From assembly GCA_947482805.1 (NCBI GenBank), contig CANKLK010000056.1, forward strand, positions 1 through 12,448: a stretch of DNA of 12,448 nt, read 5' to 3'. Source of the DNA: Flavobacteriaceae bacterium. GTDB taxonomy: Bacteria > Bacteroidota > Bacteroidia > Flavobacteriales > Flavobacteriaceae. Shown here piece after piece: positions 1 through 6,739 of the stretch (position 1 is its first letter; each line of letters opens with the position of its first letter). The translations under genes and the position numbers were made by a program. The notes beneath the pieces were generated by a model. It was not told where the DNA came from, ran no database searches, and saw only the letters and a list, made by a program, of their open reading frames with translations.

Positions 1-864
1 CTCTAATCTATAAGCTATACTCCATTTATCTTTGAAGGCATAGTTTATATAGCCTACAAGTGAAAACCAGTTAGCATCAAGATCACTATTAATATCATCC
101 TCAACCATTGCATACGTTCCATTGAAACCTAGAGTCAAGTTAGTATTTAATTTTCTACTACCAACAAAATCAAATTGGGTTTTGTTTACATCAGATGCAG
201 GATTTTCACTTCCCGAACTGAAATTTAAGTAAGCACTACCTTTGTCTGCAACACAACCAATTTGACCAATAAAAGTTTTGTTTTTAGATCCTGCCTCCCC
301 AGCAGTTTTAAAATCTGTTGGGTTAGTAATTCCGGCCATAAAGCTATACTTACCAGAGGTATATTGTGCTTTAACTCCTGTGTTGAAAAATGGTCCGTTT
401 GTAAAAGCATAAGACATACTGTAGTTTTTATTATCAACGGCATCTACTAATTCGTATCCGATATTAGTACCAAAACTACCAGCTGTTACTTTAAAACTAT
501 CCGAAAAATCATAGTTAATATACATTTGTTTAATCATAAAAGTATTGGTAGAATCGTTGTATGTAAATTCGCTTGCTCTTGAGCCAAAACCTAAATCAAC
601 AAATATGGAGGCTTTTCCTAATTTGTGAGAAGCTTCAATGGAAGCCATTCCAATTTCATAGGAATCGTGGGATTTTGTAAAACTGGTATAGCTATTATTA
701 ACTTCTGCAAAGTCATATTTATAATAGAAATCAGCTGATCCTGCGAAAGTAGTTCCAGGTAATATTGTTGTGCCCTCTTGTGCATTTGCGGAATATATTG
801 CCAATAGACAAAATCCGACTATTTGTAAAAAATTCTTTTTTAAAATTGTTGTAGTTGTTTTCAT
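1..864 (-). CDS. Outer-membrane beta-barrel porin (OmpL-like), C-terminus outside window
   Basis: The minus frame starts at the ATG at 862-864 and stays open for 288 codons to the window edge, so the 3' end is missing. Residues 1-28 look like a signal peptide: basic MKTTTTILKK, a hydrophobic stretch, then ANA before Gln29. The mature part alternates polar and hydrophobic or aromatic residues in short strands (for example GSADFYYKYDF, MYINYDF, GYINYAF), as expected for an outer-membrane barrel. Segments such as GYELVDAVDNKNYSMSY followed by GPFFNTGVKAQYT resemble the putative beta-barrel porin-2 (OmpL-like) family of Bacteroidota; that assignment is from recall and less certain than the barrel itself. 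It lies 136 nt downstream of amtB on the same strand and shows no good -7 box of its own, so it may depend partly on amtB transcription. The substrate cannot be read from the sequence. Confidence 0.8.
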   Translation of the reverse strand, partial: MKTTTTILKKNFLQIVGFCLLAIYSANAQEGTTILPGTTFAGSADFYYKYDFAEVNNSYTSFTKSHDSYEIGMASIEASHKLGKASIFVDLGFGSRASEFTYNDSTNTFMIKQMYINYDFSDSFKVTAGSFGTNIGYELVDAVDNKNYSMSYAFTNGPFFNTGVKAQYTSGKYSFMAGITNPTDFKTAGEAGSKNKTFIGQIGCVADKGSAYLNFSSGSENPASDVNKTQFDFVGSRKLNTNLTLGFNGTYAMVEDDINSDLDANWFSLVGYINYAFKDKWSIAYRLE

Positions 865-927
865 TATGTTGTTTTTTAAATGTTAGTTAGTAATGTTTTT
901 TTTAGATTAAGACAATAGAAAATGCCA

Positions 928-960
928 TCAACAACATCAGGGGCAAAAAGATGTTGTTGA
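928..960 (-). promoter_or_regulatory. Perfect 11-bp hairpin between amtB and the porin gene
   Basis: The arms TCAACAACATC (928-938) and GATGTTGTTGA (950-960) are perfectly complementary around an 11-nt loop. The hairpin lies 40 nt beyond the amtB stop in the direction of transcription. No U-tract follows directly on the minus strand, so it is not a textbook intrinsic terminator. It could be a 3' stabilising stem, a leaky terminator or a processing site that sets different amtB and porin levels. Confidence 0.5.
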
Positions 961-1000
961 AAATATTTTCAGTAAATAAGCGTGATTTTAAATGATTTAT

Positions 1001-2326
1001 TTAGAGGAATTCTCCGTGTTGAGTAATATCTAATCCTAATTCCTCTTTTTCCTTACTTACTCGTAATGGTGTAATTTTATTTACAATAAAGAATAAGGCA
1101 TAAGAAACCGCAAATGCAAATATTGATACTAGTACTAAAGCTTTCAATTGTGTAAAAAACAAAGTAGTATCACCATATATTAAACCTTGATTGTCACCAA
1201 CAATTGCATTAACAGATTTTGAGGCAAATACACCAGTTAAAAGCATACCAACCATACCGCCGACACCGTGACAAGCAAATACATCTAAAGCATCATCGAT
1301 TTTCCCTTTTGGAAAATTACTAACTACAAGGTTACTTACAATACTAGCTATAAAACCAATAGCAAGAGCAGAAGGAATTGATACAAAACCTGCAGCAGGT
1401 GTAATAGCAACCAATCCAACGACAGCACCTATACAAGCTCCCATTGCAGAAAGTTTGTGACCTAAAATTTTATCAAGGAATACCCAACCCATTGCGGCAG
1501 CGGCAGCAGCTACGGTAGTTGTTCCCAGTGCTTGTGCAGCAAGGCTTCCGGATCCAACAGCAGAACCTGCATTGAAACCAAACCAACCGAACCACAATAA
1601 ACCAGTTCCTAATAATACATAAGTGATACGCGCCGGGTTTGATTTTTGCACTTTTCTTTTTCCTAAAAATATAGCTCCTGCAAGAGCAGCCCAACCAGCA
1701 CTCATGTGTACTACAGTTCCTCCAGCAAAATCTAATACTCCCCATCCAAAAAAGATTCCATCAGGATGCCAAGTCATGTGGCATAATGGAGCATAAACAA
1801 ATAGTATAAATAATACCATAAATAACATATAAGCCCAAAAACGTACCCGTTCTGCAAAAGCCCCTGTTATTAAAGCAGGTGTAATAATAGCAAATTTTGC
1901 TTGAAACAAAGCAAACAATATAAAAGGAATCGTTGGAGCTAAGTCCCATGCGGTAGTAGCACTTACTCCCTGAAAAAACATGTTGTGGGATGGGTCTCCG
2001 ATAAAACCTCCTATTGAAGGTCCGAAACAAAGTGCAAATCCAACTACAACCCAAAGTACAGTTACAATTACCATAGCTATAAAGCTTTGTAAAACTGTAC
2101 TAATTACATTTTTCTTACCAACCATTCCTCCATAAAAGAAACCAAGTCCTGGAGTCATTAGCAATACAAGTCCTGTTGCGCATAGCATCCAAGCAGTATC
2201 TCCAGTATCTAATTTTAGAGTAACTACGTGAGCACCTAATGTTGTACCTTCTGGAAATAAATAAATTGAAAAAACAGATAACACTACAATCGTGATTAGA
2301 ATAACACTTAAAATAATTTTTCTCAT
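1001..2326 (-). CDS. amtB: Ammonium transporter, Amt/MEP/Rh family
   Basis: An inner-membrane channel of 441 residues that carries ammonium into the cell. Residues 1-21 form a hydrophobic leader, possibly a cleaved signal peptide, and about eleven membrane segments follow. The family signature begins at DFAGGTVVH (199-207). The twin pore histidines are H207 and H353 (ACHGVGG), and F141 in FALFQAKFA is a plausible aromatic gate. GWFGFNAGS (247-255) and AERVRF (158-163) are also typical. The cytoplasmic tail ends in GLDITQHGEFL, the usual form of the PII-binding C-terminus. No glnK lies beside it; the downstream neighbour is a porin gene. The start is the ATG at 2324-2326, preceded by an A-rich stretch without a Shine-Dalgarno site. 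Length and motifs are complete, so it should be functional. Confidence 0.96.
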   Translation of the reverse strand: MRKIILSVILITIVVLSVFSIYLFPEGTTLGAHVVTLKLDTGDTAWMLCATGLVLLMTPGLGFFYGGMVGKKNVISTVLQSFIAMVIVTVLWVVVGFALCFGPSIGGFIGDPSHNMFFQGVSATTAWDLAPTIPFILFALFQAKFAIITPALITGAFAERVRFWAYMLFMVLFILFVYAPLCHMTWHPDGIFFGWGVLDFAGGTVVHMSAGWAALAGAIFLGKRKVQKSNPARITYVLLGTGLLWFGWFGFNAGSAVGSGSLAAQALGTTTVAAAAAAMGWVFLDKILGHKLSAMGACIGAVVGLVAITPAAGFVSIPSALAIGFIASIVSNLVVSNFPKGKIDDALDVFACHGVGGMVGMLLTGVFASKSVNAIVGDNQGLIYGDTTLFFTQLKALVLVSIFAFAVSYALFFIVNKITPLRVSKEKEELGLDITQHGEFL

Positions 2327-2372
2327 ATGTTTTAATATTTAAAATTTTGATAAAAATATATAAAATGAGTTA

Positions 2373-2447
2373 TACCCTATATAAAAAAAGTGTTTATTGT
2401 GTAATTTTTATGAATATTTTAATTTACCCCCTATAAAAATATGGGTA
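2373..2447 (-). promoter_or_regulatory. Candidate operator/promoter region upstream of amtB
   Basis: The 282-bp gap between guaB and amtB is very AT-rich. It contains three short C/G-rich blocks: TACCC at 2373-2377, TACCCCC at 2425-2431 and GGGTA at 2443-2447. The last two form an inverted pair (5-bp arms, 13-nt spacer), and the first two are direct repeats in the contexts TACCCTATATAAAA and TACCCCCTATAAAAA, 52 bp apart. No TAnnTTTG box is visible on the minus strand between 2327 and 2470. This suggests a regulated promoter, plausibly nitrogen-responsive given amtB. The regulator is unknown and the function is inference. Confidence 0.4.
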
Positions 2448-2546
2448 TAATTAATAATTACGCATAAATTTATAATTTGACAATCTGTATATGCACTTAT
2501 TTGATTGCTTACAGTATTTTTCAGAATACCCTCAATTAATTTTAAT

Positions 2547-2591
2547 AAAAAAAGTAAAAGGCATAAGAAACTATCTTATGCCTTTTACTTT
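2547..2591 (-). terminator. Intrinsic terminator of guaB
   Basis: A perfect 17-bp stem (2551-2567 with 2575-2591) encloses a 7-nt loop. Read on the minus strand it runs into seven consecutive T at 2553-2547. It begins 17 nt past the guaB stop codon. Stem, loop and U-tract are all in the correct order for a minus-strand terminator, and it insulates amtB from guaB transcription. Confidence 0.9.
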
Positions 2592-2608
2592 ATCTCTTAT
2601 TCCTTAAT

Positions 2609-4081
2609 TTATCTCGAATAATTCGGAGCTTCTTTTGTAATCGTAACGTTATGCGGATGGCTTTCACCAATACCGCTCGCCGTAATTCGAACAAAACGTC
2701 CTGTTTCTTGTAACATTGGAATATCCTTTGCACCACAGTAACCCATTCCAGCACGTAGTCCGCCAACGAATTGCTGCATGCTCTCGTTTAATTCGCCTTT
2801 GTAGGGTACCCGGCCTACAATTCCTTCAGGGACAAGCTTCTTAATATCGTCTTCTACATCTTGGAAATAACGATCTTTTGAGCCGTCTTCCATAGCTTCA
2901 ATAGAACCCATACCACGATACGACTTGAATTTTCTTCCTTCAAAAATGATAGTTTCACCTGGACTTTCTTTTGTTCCAGCTAGTAATGAACCAAGCATCA
3001 CTGAATCTGCTCCAGCAGCAATCGCTTTAGGTATATCCCCAGTATAACGAATCCCACCATCAGCAATTACTGGAACTCCAGTTCCTTTTAAAGCGGCAGC
3101 GACTTCTAAAACTGCTGAAAATTGTGGAAATCCAACTCCGGCAACTACTCGTGTAGTGCAAATTGAACCCGGACCAATTCCGACTTTCACTGCATCGGCA
3201 CCATTTTGAGCTAAATATAATGCTGCTTCCGGAGTAGCAATGTTACCCACAACAACATCCAGATTAGGAAATTTAGCTTTCACTTCTTTTAATACAGAAA
3301 CAACACCTTTTGTATGTCCATGAGCTGTATCAATTATTACAGCATCAACTCCAGCGTTTACTAAAGCAGTAGCTCTTTCCAATGCATCAGCTGTAACTCC
3401 CAAAGCCGCAGCTACACGAAGACGACCAAACTTATCTTTGTTGGCAATAGGTTTTTGAGTCAGTTTCGTAATATCTCTAAAAGTAATTAAACCGATAAGT
3501 TTAAAATTATCATCGACTACCGGAAGTTTTTCAATTTTATTTTTCTGCAAAATTACTTCGGCTTCTTCTAGAGTTGTTCCTTCAGCAGCAGTTACCAGAT
3601 TTTCAGAAGTCATAACTTCTAATATGGAACGGGAATTTATTTTTTCGAAACGTAAATCTCTATTAGTTGCGATTCCTTTAAGAATATCATTTTCATCAAC
3701 GACAGGAATACCACCAATACCAAATTCTTTCATCGCCATTTTAGCATCGCCAACTGTTGCTGTCAGAGGCAGAGTAACTGGGTCGATAATCATCCCGGCT
3801 TCAGCCCGTTTTACTTTTCTGACTTTGGCTGCCTGTTGTTCGATTGTCATGTTTTTGTGTAAAACACCAATACCACCTTCCTGCGCCATAGCAATCGCCA
3901 TAGCACTTTCGGTAACGGTATCCATCGCAGCCGAAACAATAGGAACATTCAAAGTAATATTTCGCGAAAACTTAGACTGGATATTAACTTCGCGCGGTAA
4001 AACTTCAGAATAATTTGGGATTAGCAGTACATCGTCATAGGTTAAACCTTCTCCAACGATTTTAGTAGTGTGTGCTTTCAT
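2609..4081 (-). CDS. guaB: IMP dehydrogenase
   Basis: This cytosolic enzyme oxidises IMP to XMP with NAD+, the committed step to GMP. The 490-residue length is normal for bacterial Gua[20 protein letters not shown] (14-32) is the family N-terminus and SAAMDTVTE follows at 50-58. Two CBS domains are inserted in the barrel at about 95-207, with IGGIPVVDE and EKLPVVDD as repeated cores. The K+/catalytic loop [11 protein letters not shown] (301-311) contains nucleophile C308. [10 protein letters not shown] (341-350) binds the IMP phosphate. The mobile flap [11 protein letters not shown] (419-429) carries the expected arginine R424. It is transcribed alone: a -7 box lies about 55 nt upstream and a strong terminator directly downstream. 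Nothing is missing. Confidence 0.98.
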   Translation of the reverse strand: MKAHTTKIVGEGLTYDDVLLIPNYSEVLPREVNIQSKFSRNITLNVPIVSAAMDTVTESAMAIAMAQEGGIGVLHKNMTIEQQAAKVRKVKRAEAGMIIDPVTLPLTATVGDAKMAMKEFGIGGIPVVDENDILKGIATNRDLRFEKINSRSILEVMTSENLVTAAEGTTLEEAEVILQKNKIEKLPVVDDNFKLIGLITFRDITKLTQKPIANKDKFGRLRVAAALGVTADALERATALVNAGVDAVIIDTAHGHTKGVVSVLKEVKAKFPNLDVVVGNIATPEAALYLAQNGADAVKVGIGPGSICTTRVVAGVGFPQFSAVLEVAAALKGTGVPVIADGGIRYTGDIPKAIAAGADSVMLGSLLAGTKESPGETIIFEGRKFKSYRGMGSIEAMEDGSKDRYFQDVEDDIKKLVPEGIVGRVPYKGELNESMQQFVGGLRAGMGYCGAKDIPMLQETGRFVRITASGIGESHPHNVTITKEAPNYSR

Positions 4082-4099
4082 TGCAATTTGTAGTTTATG

Positions 4100-4114
4100 C
4101 TGAACTTGGTTCAG
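4100..4114. promoter_or_regulatory. Small palindrome in the guaB leader
   Basis: CTGAAC (4100-4105) and GTTCAG (4109-4114) are perfectly complementary around TTG. The site lies between the predicted -7 box and the guaB ATG. It could be a small leader stem or a protein-binding site. With 6-bp arms it could also be chance. Confidence 0.25.
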
Positions 4115-4134
4115 AATCGTAGTTAAATTGCATG

Positions 4135-4142
4135 CAAATATA
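4135..4142 (-). promoter_or_regulatory. -7 promoter box for guaB
   Basis: On the minus strand this reads TATATTTG, an exact match to the Bacteroidota housekeeping -7 box TAnnTTTG. It would give a leader of roughly 45-50 nt before the guaB ATG. I see no clear TTG element at the usual 17-23 nt upstream, so the assignment rests on the -7 box and its position. Confidence 0.6.
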
Positions 4143-4167
4143 ATAATCTTTATGTAAATAAGTCACT

Positions 4168-4218
4168 TAAATTCATCTTAAATAACTAAATTAGTACCAA
4201 TAACTAAATTCATCTTAA
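4168..4218. repeat. Interleaved local duplications upstream of the ATPase relic
   Basis: The 14-mer TAAATTCATCTTAA occurs at 4168-4181 and again at 4205-4218, and the 12-mer AATAACTAAATT occurs at 4181-4192 and 4199-4210. The copies interlock, as if short duplications had occurred next to the start of the degraded gene. The second 14-mer runs into the relic's ATG. Confidence 0.7.
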
Positions 4219-4633
4219 TGTCAGAAAATCATAAGCTGATTACAGGACTTTCAAACGATGAAGTTGTTGCCTCAAGGAAGAAGTGGGTTTTTCTGAAAAA
4301 TATACTAGAACTACAGTTTTTTTAACATTAATAATGTCTAATATCTTTTTGACCCTAGAAAACCGCTCCTTCTATTATTCTGTTTTCACAACTATTCGAT
4401 ATAAAAATAATTTGGTTTTAATGATTATCGGAATCACAATCGGAATTACATCACTCTTATTTTTTGTTCCGGTTTTTTCAAACTTCTTCTTGTTTGAAAA
4501 AGTAGATAAGGCTCAAATAGGCTTAAGTCTTTTAGTTGGATTTTTATCCGTAATGTGGATTGAAATTTATAAGCTGATTAAGAGGAAGCGAGTTAGTATT
4601 CAGTCTCAGTCTCAGTATTCAGTTTACTCCTAA
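4218..4633 (+). pseudogene. Remnant of a P-type cation-transporting ATPase with a large internal deletion
   Basis: From the ATG at 4218 the frame reads MSENHKLITGLSNDEVVASRKK, which resembles the start of P-type ATPases (GLSxxEVxxxRKKxG), but it stops at the TAA at 4323-4325. A second frame is open from about 4283 to the TAA at 4631-4633. It reads RTTVFLTLIMSNIFLTLENR followed by SFYYSVFTTIRYKNNLV, then two hydrophobic segments, and resembles the last membrane region of Bacteroidota Ca2+-type P-ATPases. The two ends meet near 4279-4286 out of frame. The phosphorylation motif DKTGT, the nucleotide-binding domain and most membrane helices are absent, so pump activity is impossible. The GTG at 4283 could in principle start a two-helix membrane peptide of about 116 residues, but I see no sign that it is used. 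The C-terminal residues SIQSQSQYSVYS come from a repeat array that overruns the 3' end. Confidence 0.8.
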
Positions 4634-4668
4634 AACGGTTACTGAGAACTGAAACTGAGACTGTAAAC
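4601..4668. repeat. Short-period CAGTCT-type array forming an imperfect hairpin between convergent genes
   Basis: CAGTCT CAGTCT CAGTAT is followed by TCAGTTT. After a short break come ACTGAGA, ACTGAA, ACTGAGA and CTGTAA, the same theme inverted. Arms 4601-4623 and 4641-4663 pair over 16 bp with one mismatch, then two mismatches, then 5 bp, with a 17-nt loop. The array covers the end of the ATPase relic, including its stop codon, and finishes 2 nt before the stop codon of the lyase gene. It could act as a bidirectional 3' stem, although neither strand has a strong U-tract. Confidence 0.7.
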
Positions 4669-4670
4669 TT

Positions 4671-5534
4671 TTAATGATAAGCTGTGAAAATCTTCGTGGC
4701 TTCGTTATAAGCGCTTTCAAAACTCATAGGACTTGTATTGGTATTCGCTTTTTGCACAGTGAAATAGGATAGTAGCTTCTCTGTCGGCATATTACCGGTT
4801 AAATCATCTTTAGCCATTGGGCAACCTCCAAAACCCTGAATGGCCCCATCAAAACGAAAGCAACCAGCTTTATAAGCAGCATCTACTTTTTCATGCCATT
4901 TGTCTGGAGTAGTATGCAAATGCGCGCCAAATTCGATATTTGGGTATTTTGGAATCAAATTCGAAAATAAATAAGTAATCACATCGGGAGTGGAACTTCC
5001 AACAGTATCCGAAAGCGAAAGGATTTTAACGCCCATATTTGCCAATCTTTCAGTCCATTCGCCTACAATTTCAATATTCCATGGGTCGCCATACGGATTA
5101 CCGAAACCCATAGAAAGATAAGCAACCACTTCTTTATTAGAAGCATAGGCAATATCTAAAATCTCCTGAAGTGTTAGTAAACTTTCCGCAATAGTTTTGT
5201 GTGTGTTCCTCATTTGAAAGTTTTCGGAAATAGAAAATGGAAAACCTAAGTATTGTATTTCTTTATGCGTTGAAGCAATTTTTGCTCCTTGTGTGTTGGC
5301 TATAATGGCTAGCAGTTTACTTTGCGTTTCCGATAAATCCAATTGAGCTAAAACTTCGGCTGTGTCCTGCATTTGTGGAATCGCTTTTGGCGAAACAAAA
5401 CTTCCAAAATCAATTGTGTCAAAACCAACACGAAGCAGCGACTGAATATAATCAACCTTATTTTGTGTTGGAATAAAGTCTTTGATACCTTGCATGGCAT
5501 CGCGTGGACATTCTATGATTTTGATTTCTTTCAA
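4671..5534 (-). CDS. HMG-CoA lyase-like enzyme (hydroxymethylglutaryl-CoA lyase family)
   Basis: A DRE-TIM metallolyase of 287 residues, likely to split 3-hydroxy-3-methylglutaryl-CoA into acetyl-CoA and acetoacetate in leucine breakdown. ECPRDAMQ (8-15) holds R11 and D12, corresponding to human R41 and D42. SFVSPKAIPQM (45-55) is typical. AHLH (204-207) gives the metal ligands H205 and H207, and GFGGCPMAKDD (234-244) holds the active-site cysteine C238. Deviations: the usual RDG is RDA, the residue aligned with human E72 is D42 (TIDFGSF), and the segment after the histidines (TTPDKW) is unusual. The metal-binding core is intact, so a lyase of this family is well supported, but the exact substrate is less certain. 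The start is a TTG at 5534: the frame has no upstream ATG before the stop at 5556-5558. The gene follows pyrD by 26 nt and probably shares its transcript. Confidence 0.8.
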   Translation of the reverse strand: MKEIKIIECPRDAMQGIKDFIPTQNKVDYIQSLLRVGFDTIDFGSFVSPKAIPQMQDTAEVLAQLDLSETQSKLLAIIANTQGAKIASTHKEIQYLGFPFSISENFQMRNTHKTIAESLLTLQEILDIAYASNKEVVAYLSMGFGNPYGDPWNIEIVGEWTERLANMGVKILSLSDTVGSSTPDVITYLFSNLIPKYPNIEFGAHLHTTPDKWHEKVDAAYKAGCFRFDGAIQGFGGCPMAKDDLTGNMPTEKLLSYFTVQKANTNTSPMSFESAYNEATKIFTAYH

Positions 5535-5569
5535 AGTTTCAGAGTTGCAAAGTGACTAAGTTACAAAGT
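5530..5569 (-). repeat. Five 8-nt repeats (ACTTTGNA type) spanning the pyrD/lyase junction
   Basis: On the minus strand, five units follow each other without gaps: ACTTTGTA, ACTTAGTC, ACTTTGCA, ACTCTGAA and ACTTTGAA. The first unit contains the last codons and most of the stop of pyrD (ACT TTG TAA). The last contains the TTG start codon of the lyase gene. The spacer between the two genes consists entirely of this array. Confidence 0.85.
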
Positions 5570-6595
5570 TTTTTCAAGGATTTTTTTATTGATTTCGGTT
5601 ACTAATTTTGGACCTTCATAAATAAATCCAGTGTAAAGCTGAATTAAACTCGCTCCTGCTTCCAGTTTTTCTAATGCATCTTCAGCCGAATGAATTCCGC
5701 CCACACCAATAATAGGAAAGGCTTTATTGCTTTTCTCCGAAAGGAAACGAATGACTTCTGTTGAACGTTTGGTTAGAGGCTTACCTGATAAACCACCGGT
5801 TTCTCCCGAAACTTCTGGATTATTTTCAGTTTGTAATCCTTCTCTTGAAATGGTTGTGTTTGTTGCAATTACGCCAGCAACTTTTGTTTCATTTATTATA
5901 TCAATGATATCTAATAATTGTTCATTTGTCAAATCAGGAGCAATTTTTAAAAGTATGGGTTTCTTAGATTTGTGTTCAGAGTTTCGGGATTCGAGTTTGG
6001 ATAAAAGTTCTGTTAATGGTTTTTTTTCTTGAAGTTCACGTAGATTCGGTGTATTTGGCGAACTCACATTGACTACAAAATAATCAACATGATCGAACAA
6101 AGTATCAAAGCAAATAAGATAATCAGAAATAGCATCTTCATTTGGCGTAAGCTTATTTTTACCAATGTTTCCACCTATCAAAACACCTTTGTTTTTTTTC
6201 AATCGCAAAACTGCTGCATCAACACCTCCATTATTAAATCCCATTCTATTAATTATGGCGTTATTTTTTTTTAACCGAAACAAACGTTTTTTTGGATTTC
6301 CGTCTTGAGGCTTTGGAGTCAAAGTTCCGATTTCGATAAAACCAAAACCAAAATTTGATAATTCTTTAAAGCATTTAGCATCTTTATCAAATCCGGCAGC
6401 CAAGCCAACTGGGTTTTTGAATTTTAAACCAAAAACTTCACGTTCCAAACCGCTGTCTTTTACTTCGTATATCGATTTTAGAATATTGGGAACAAAAGGA
6501 ATTTTACAAATAAATTTGATAAAACTAAAAGAGAAATAATGAACTTCTTCTGGGTCAAACCAAAATAAAATGGGACGAATGAGTAGTTTGTACAT
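5561..6595 (-). CDS. pyrD: Quinone-dependent dihydroorotate dehydrogenase, class 2
   Basis: This enzyme oxidises dihydroorotate to orotate in UMP synthesis and passes electrons to the quinone pool. The length of 344 residues fits class 2. Residues 1-45 ([20 protein letters not shown] and on) are the N-terminal helices that attach the enzyme to the inner membrane and form the quinone tunnel. FMN and substrate motifs follow: AAGFDKDA (66-73), [10 protein letters not shown] (88-97), NRMGFNN (116-122), [11 protein letters not shown] (176-186) with catalytic S179 where class 1 has cysteine, NTTISREGL (246-254), GGLSGKPL (267-274), IGVGGI (296-301) and YTGFIYEGP (321-329). It is the first gene of a likely two-gene unit with the lyase gene, driven by a -7 box just upstream. 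Its last codons lie in a short-repeat array. Confidence 0.97.
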   Translation of the reverse strand: MYKLLIRPILFWFDPEEVHYFSFSFIKFICKIPFVPNILKSIYEVKDSGLEREVFGLKFKNPVGLAAGFDKDAKCFKELSNFGFGFIEIGTLTPKPQDGNPKKRLFRLKKNNAIINRMGFNNGGVDAAVLRLKKNKGVLIGGNIGKNKLTPNEDAISDYLICFDTLFDHVDYFVVNVSSPNTPNLRELQEKKPLTELLSKLESRNSEHKSKKPILLKIAPDLTNEQLLDIIDIINETKVAGVIATNTTISREGLQTENNPEVSGETGGLSGKPLTKRSTEVIRFLSEKSNKAFPIIGVGGIHSAEDALEKLEAGASLIQLYTGFIYEGPKLVTEINKKILEKTL

Positions 6596-6614
6596 GAGTA
6601 GTGAGGTTGTGCTG

Positions 6615-6622
6615 CAAAGGTA
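6615..6622 (-). promoter_or_regulatory. -7 promoter box for pyrD
   Basis: The minus strand reads TACCTTTG, an exact TAnnTTTG match, 19 nt before the pyrD ATG. The leader would be very short, roughly 10-15 nt. No TTG is visible at the normal -33 distance, where the TTTGAAAATT repeat lies instead. Confidence 0.6.
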
Positions 6623-6627
6623 GAATT

Positions 6628-6704
6628 TAATTTGAAAATTGTAGATGTACTAATTTGAAAATTAATTATCAATCTTCAAATCATCAAATTTTCAAATCTT
6701 CAAA
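6628..6704. repeat. Repeat-rich spacer between divergent pyrD and nadC, with four TCTTCAAA-type octamers
   Basis: The 13-mer TAATTTGAAAATT is present twice in direct orientation (6628-6640 and 6651-6663). Four tandem 8-nt units follow at 6673-6704: TCTTCAAA, TCATCAAA, TTTTCAAA and TCTTCAAA. The two parts are partly inverted relative to each other: 6653-6663 pairs perfectly over 11 bp with 6687-6697 around a 23-nt loop. The block lies between the two predicted -7 boxes, so it could affect either promoter or simply be a spacer that grew by slippage. Confidence 0.8.
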
Positions 6705-6712
6705 TTATATGC

Positions 6713-6720
6713 TACTTTAG
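6713..6720 (+). promoter_or_regulatory. Probable -7 promoter box for nadC and the downstream genes
   Basis: TACTTTAG differs at one position from TAnnTTTG and lies 19 nt before the nadC ATG, mirroring the pyrD box on the other strand. No clear TTG element is seen upstream. It would drive nadC, the YihY-type gene, the DUF2147 gene and priA. Confidence 0.45.
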
Positions 6721-6739
6721 CAAAACAAAAGTTTCAAAA

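Noticed and set aside
225..450. Short frames on both strands within the porin gene
   Set aside because: The continuous 288-codon frame with signal peptide and barrel pattern explains the region.
1473..2054. Two minus-strand frames of 90 and 97 codons inside amtB
   Set aside because: They are out-of-frame readings of amtB, rich in Cys, Arg and Trp as typical for shadows.
3624..4013. A 129-codon plus-strand frame opposite guaB
   Set aside because: It lies entirely antisense to a well-conserved guaB and resembles no protein; it is a frame shadow.
4601..4663. Intrinsic terminator between the ATPase relic and the lyase gene
   Set aside because: The stem is imperfect and AT-rich with a 17-nt loop and no proper U-tract on either strand; kept only as a repeat that may have a 3'-end role.
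6478..6672. A 64-codon minus-strand frame over the pyrD start
   Set aside because: It is out of frame with pyrD and runs through the promoter and repeat block; no support for translation.
6673..6704. CRISPR-like array
   Set aside because: The units are 8 nt, tandem and without spacers, so this is a simple short-period repeat.
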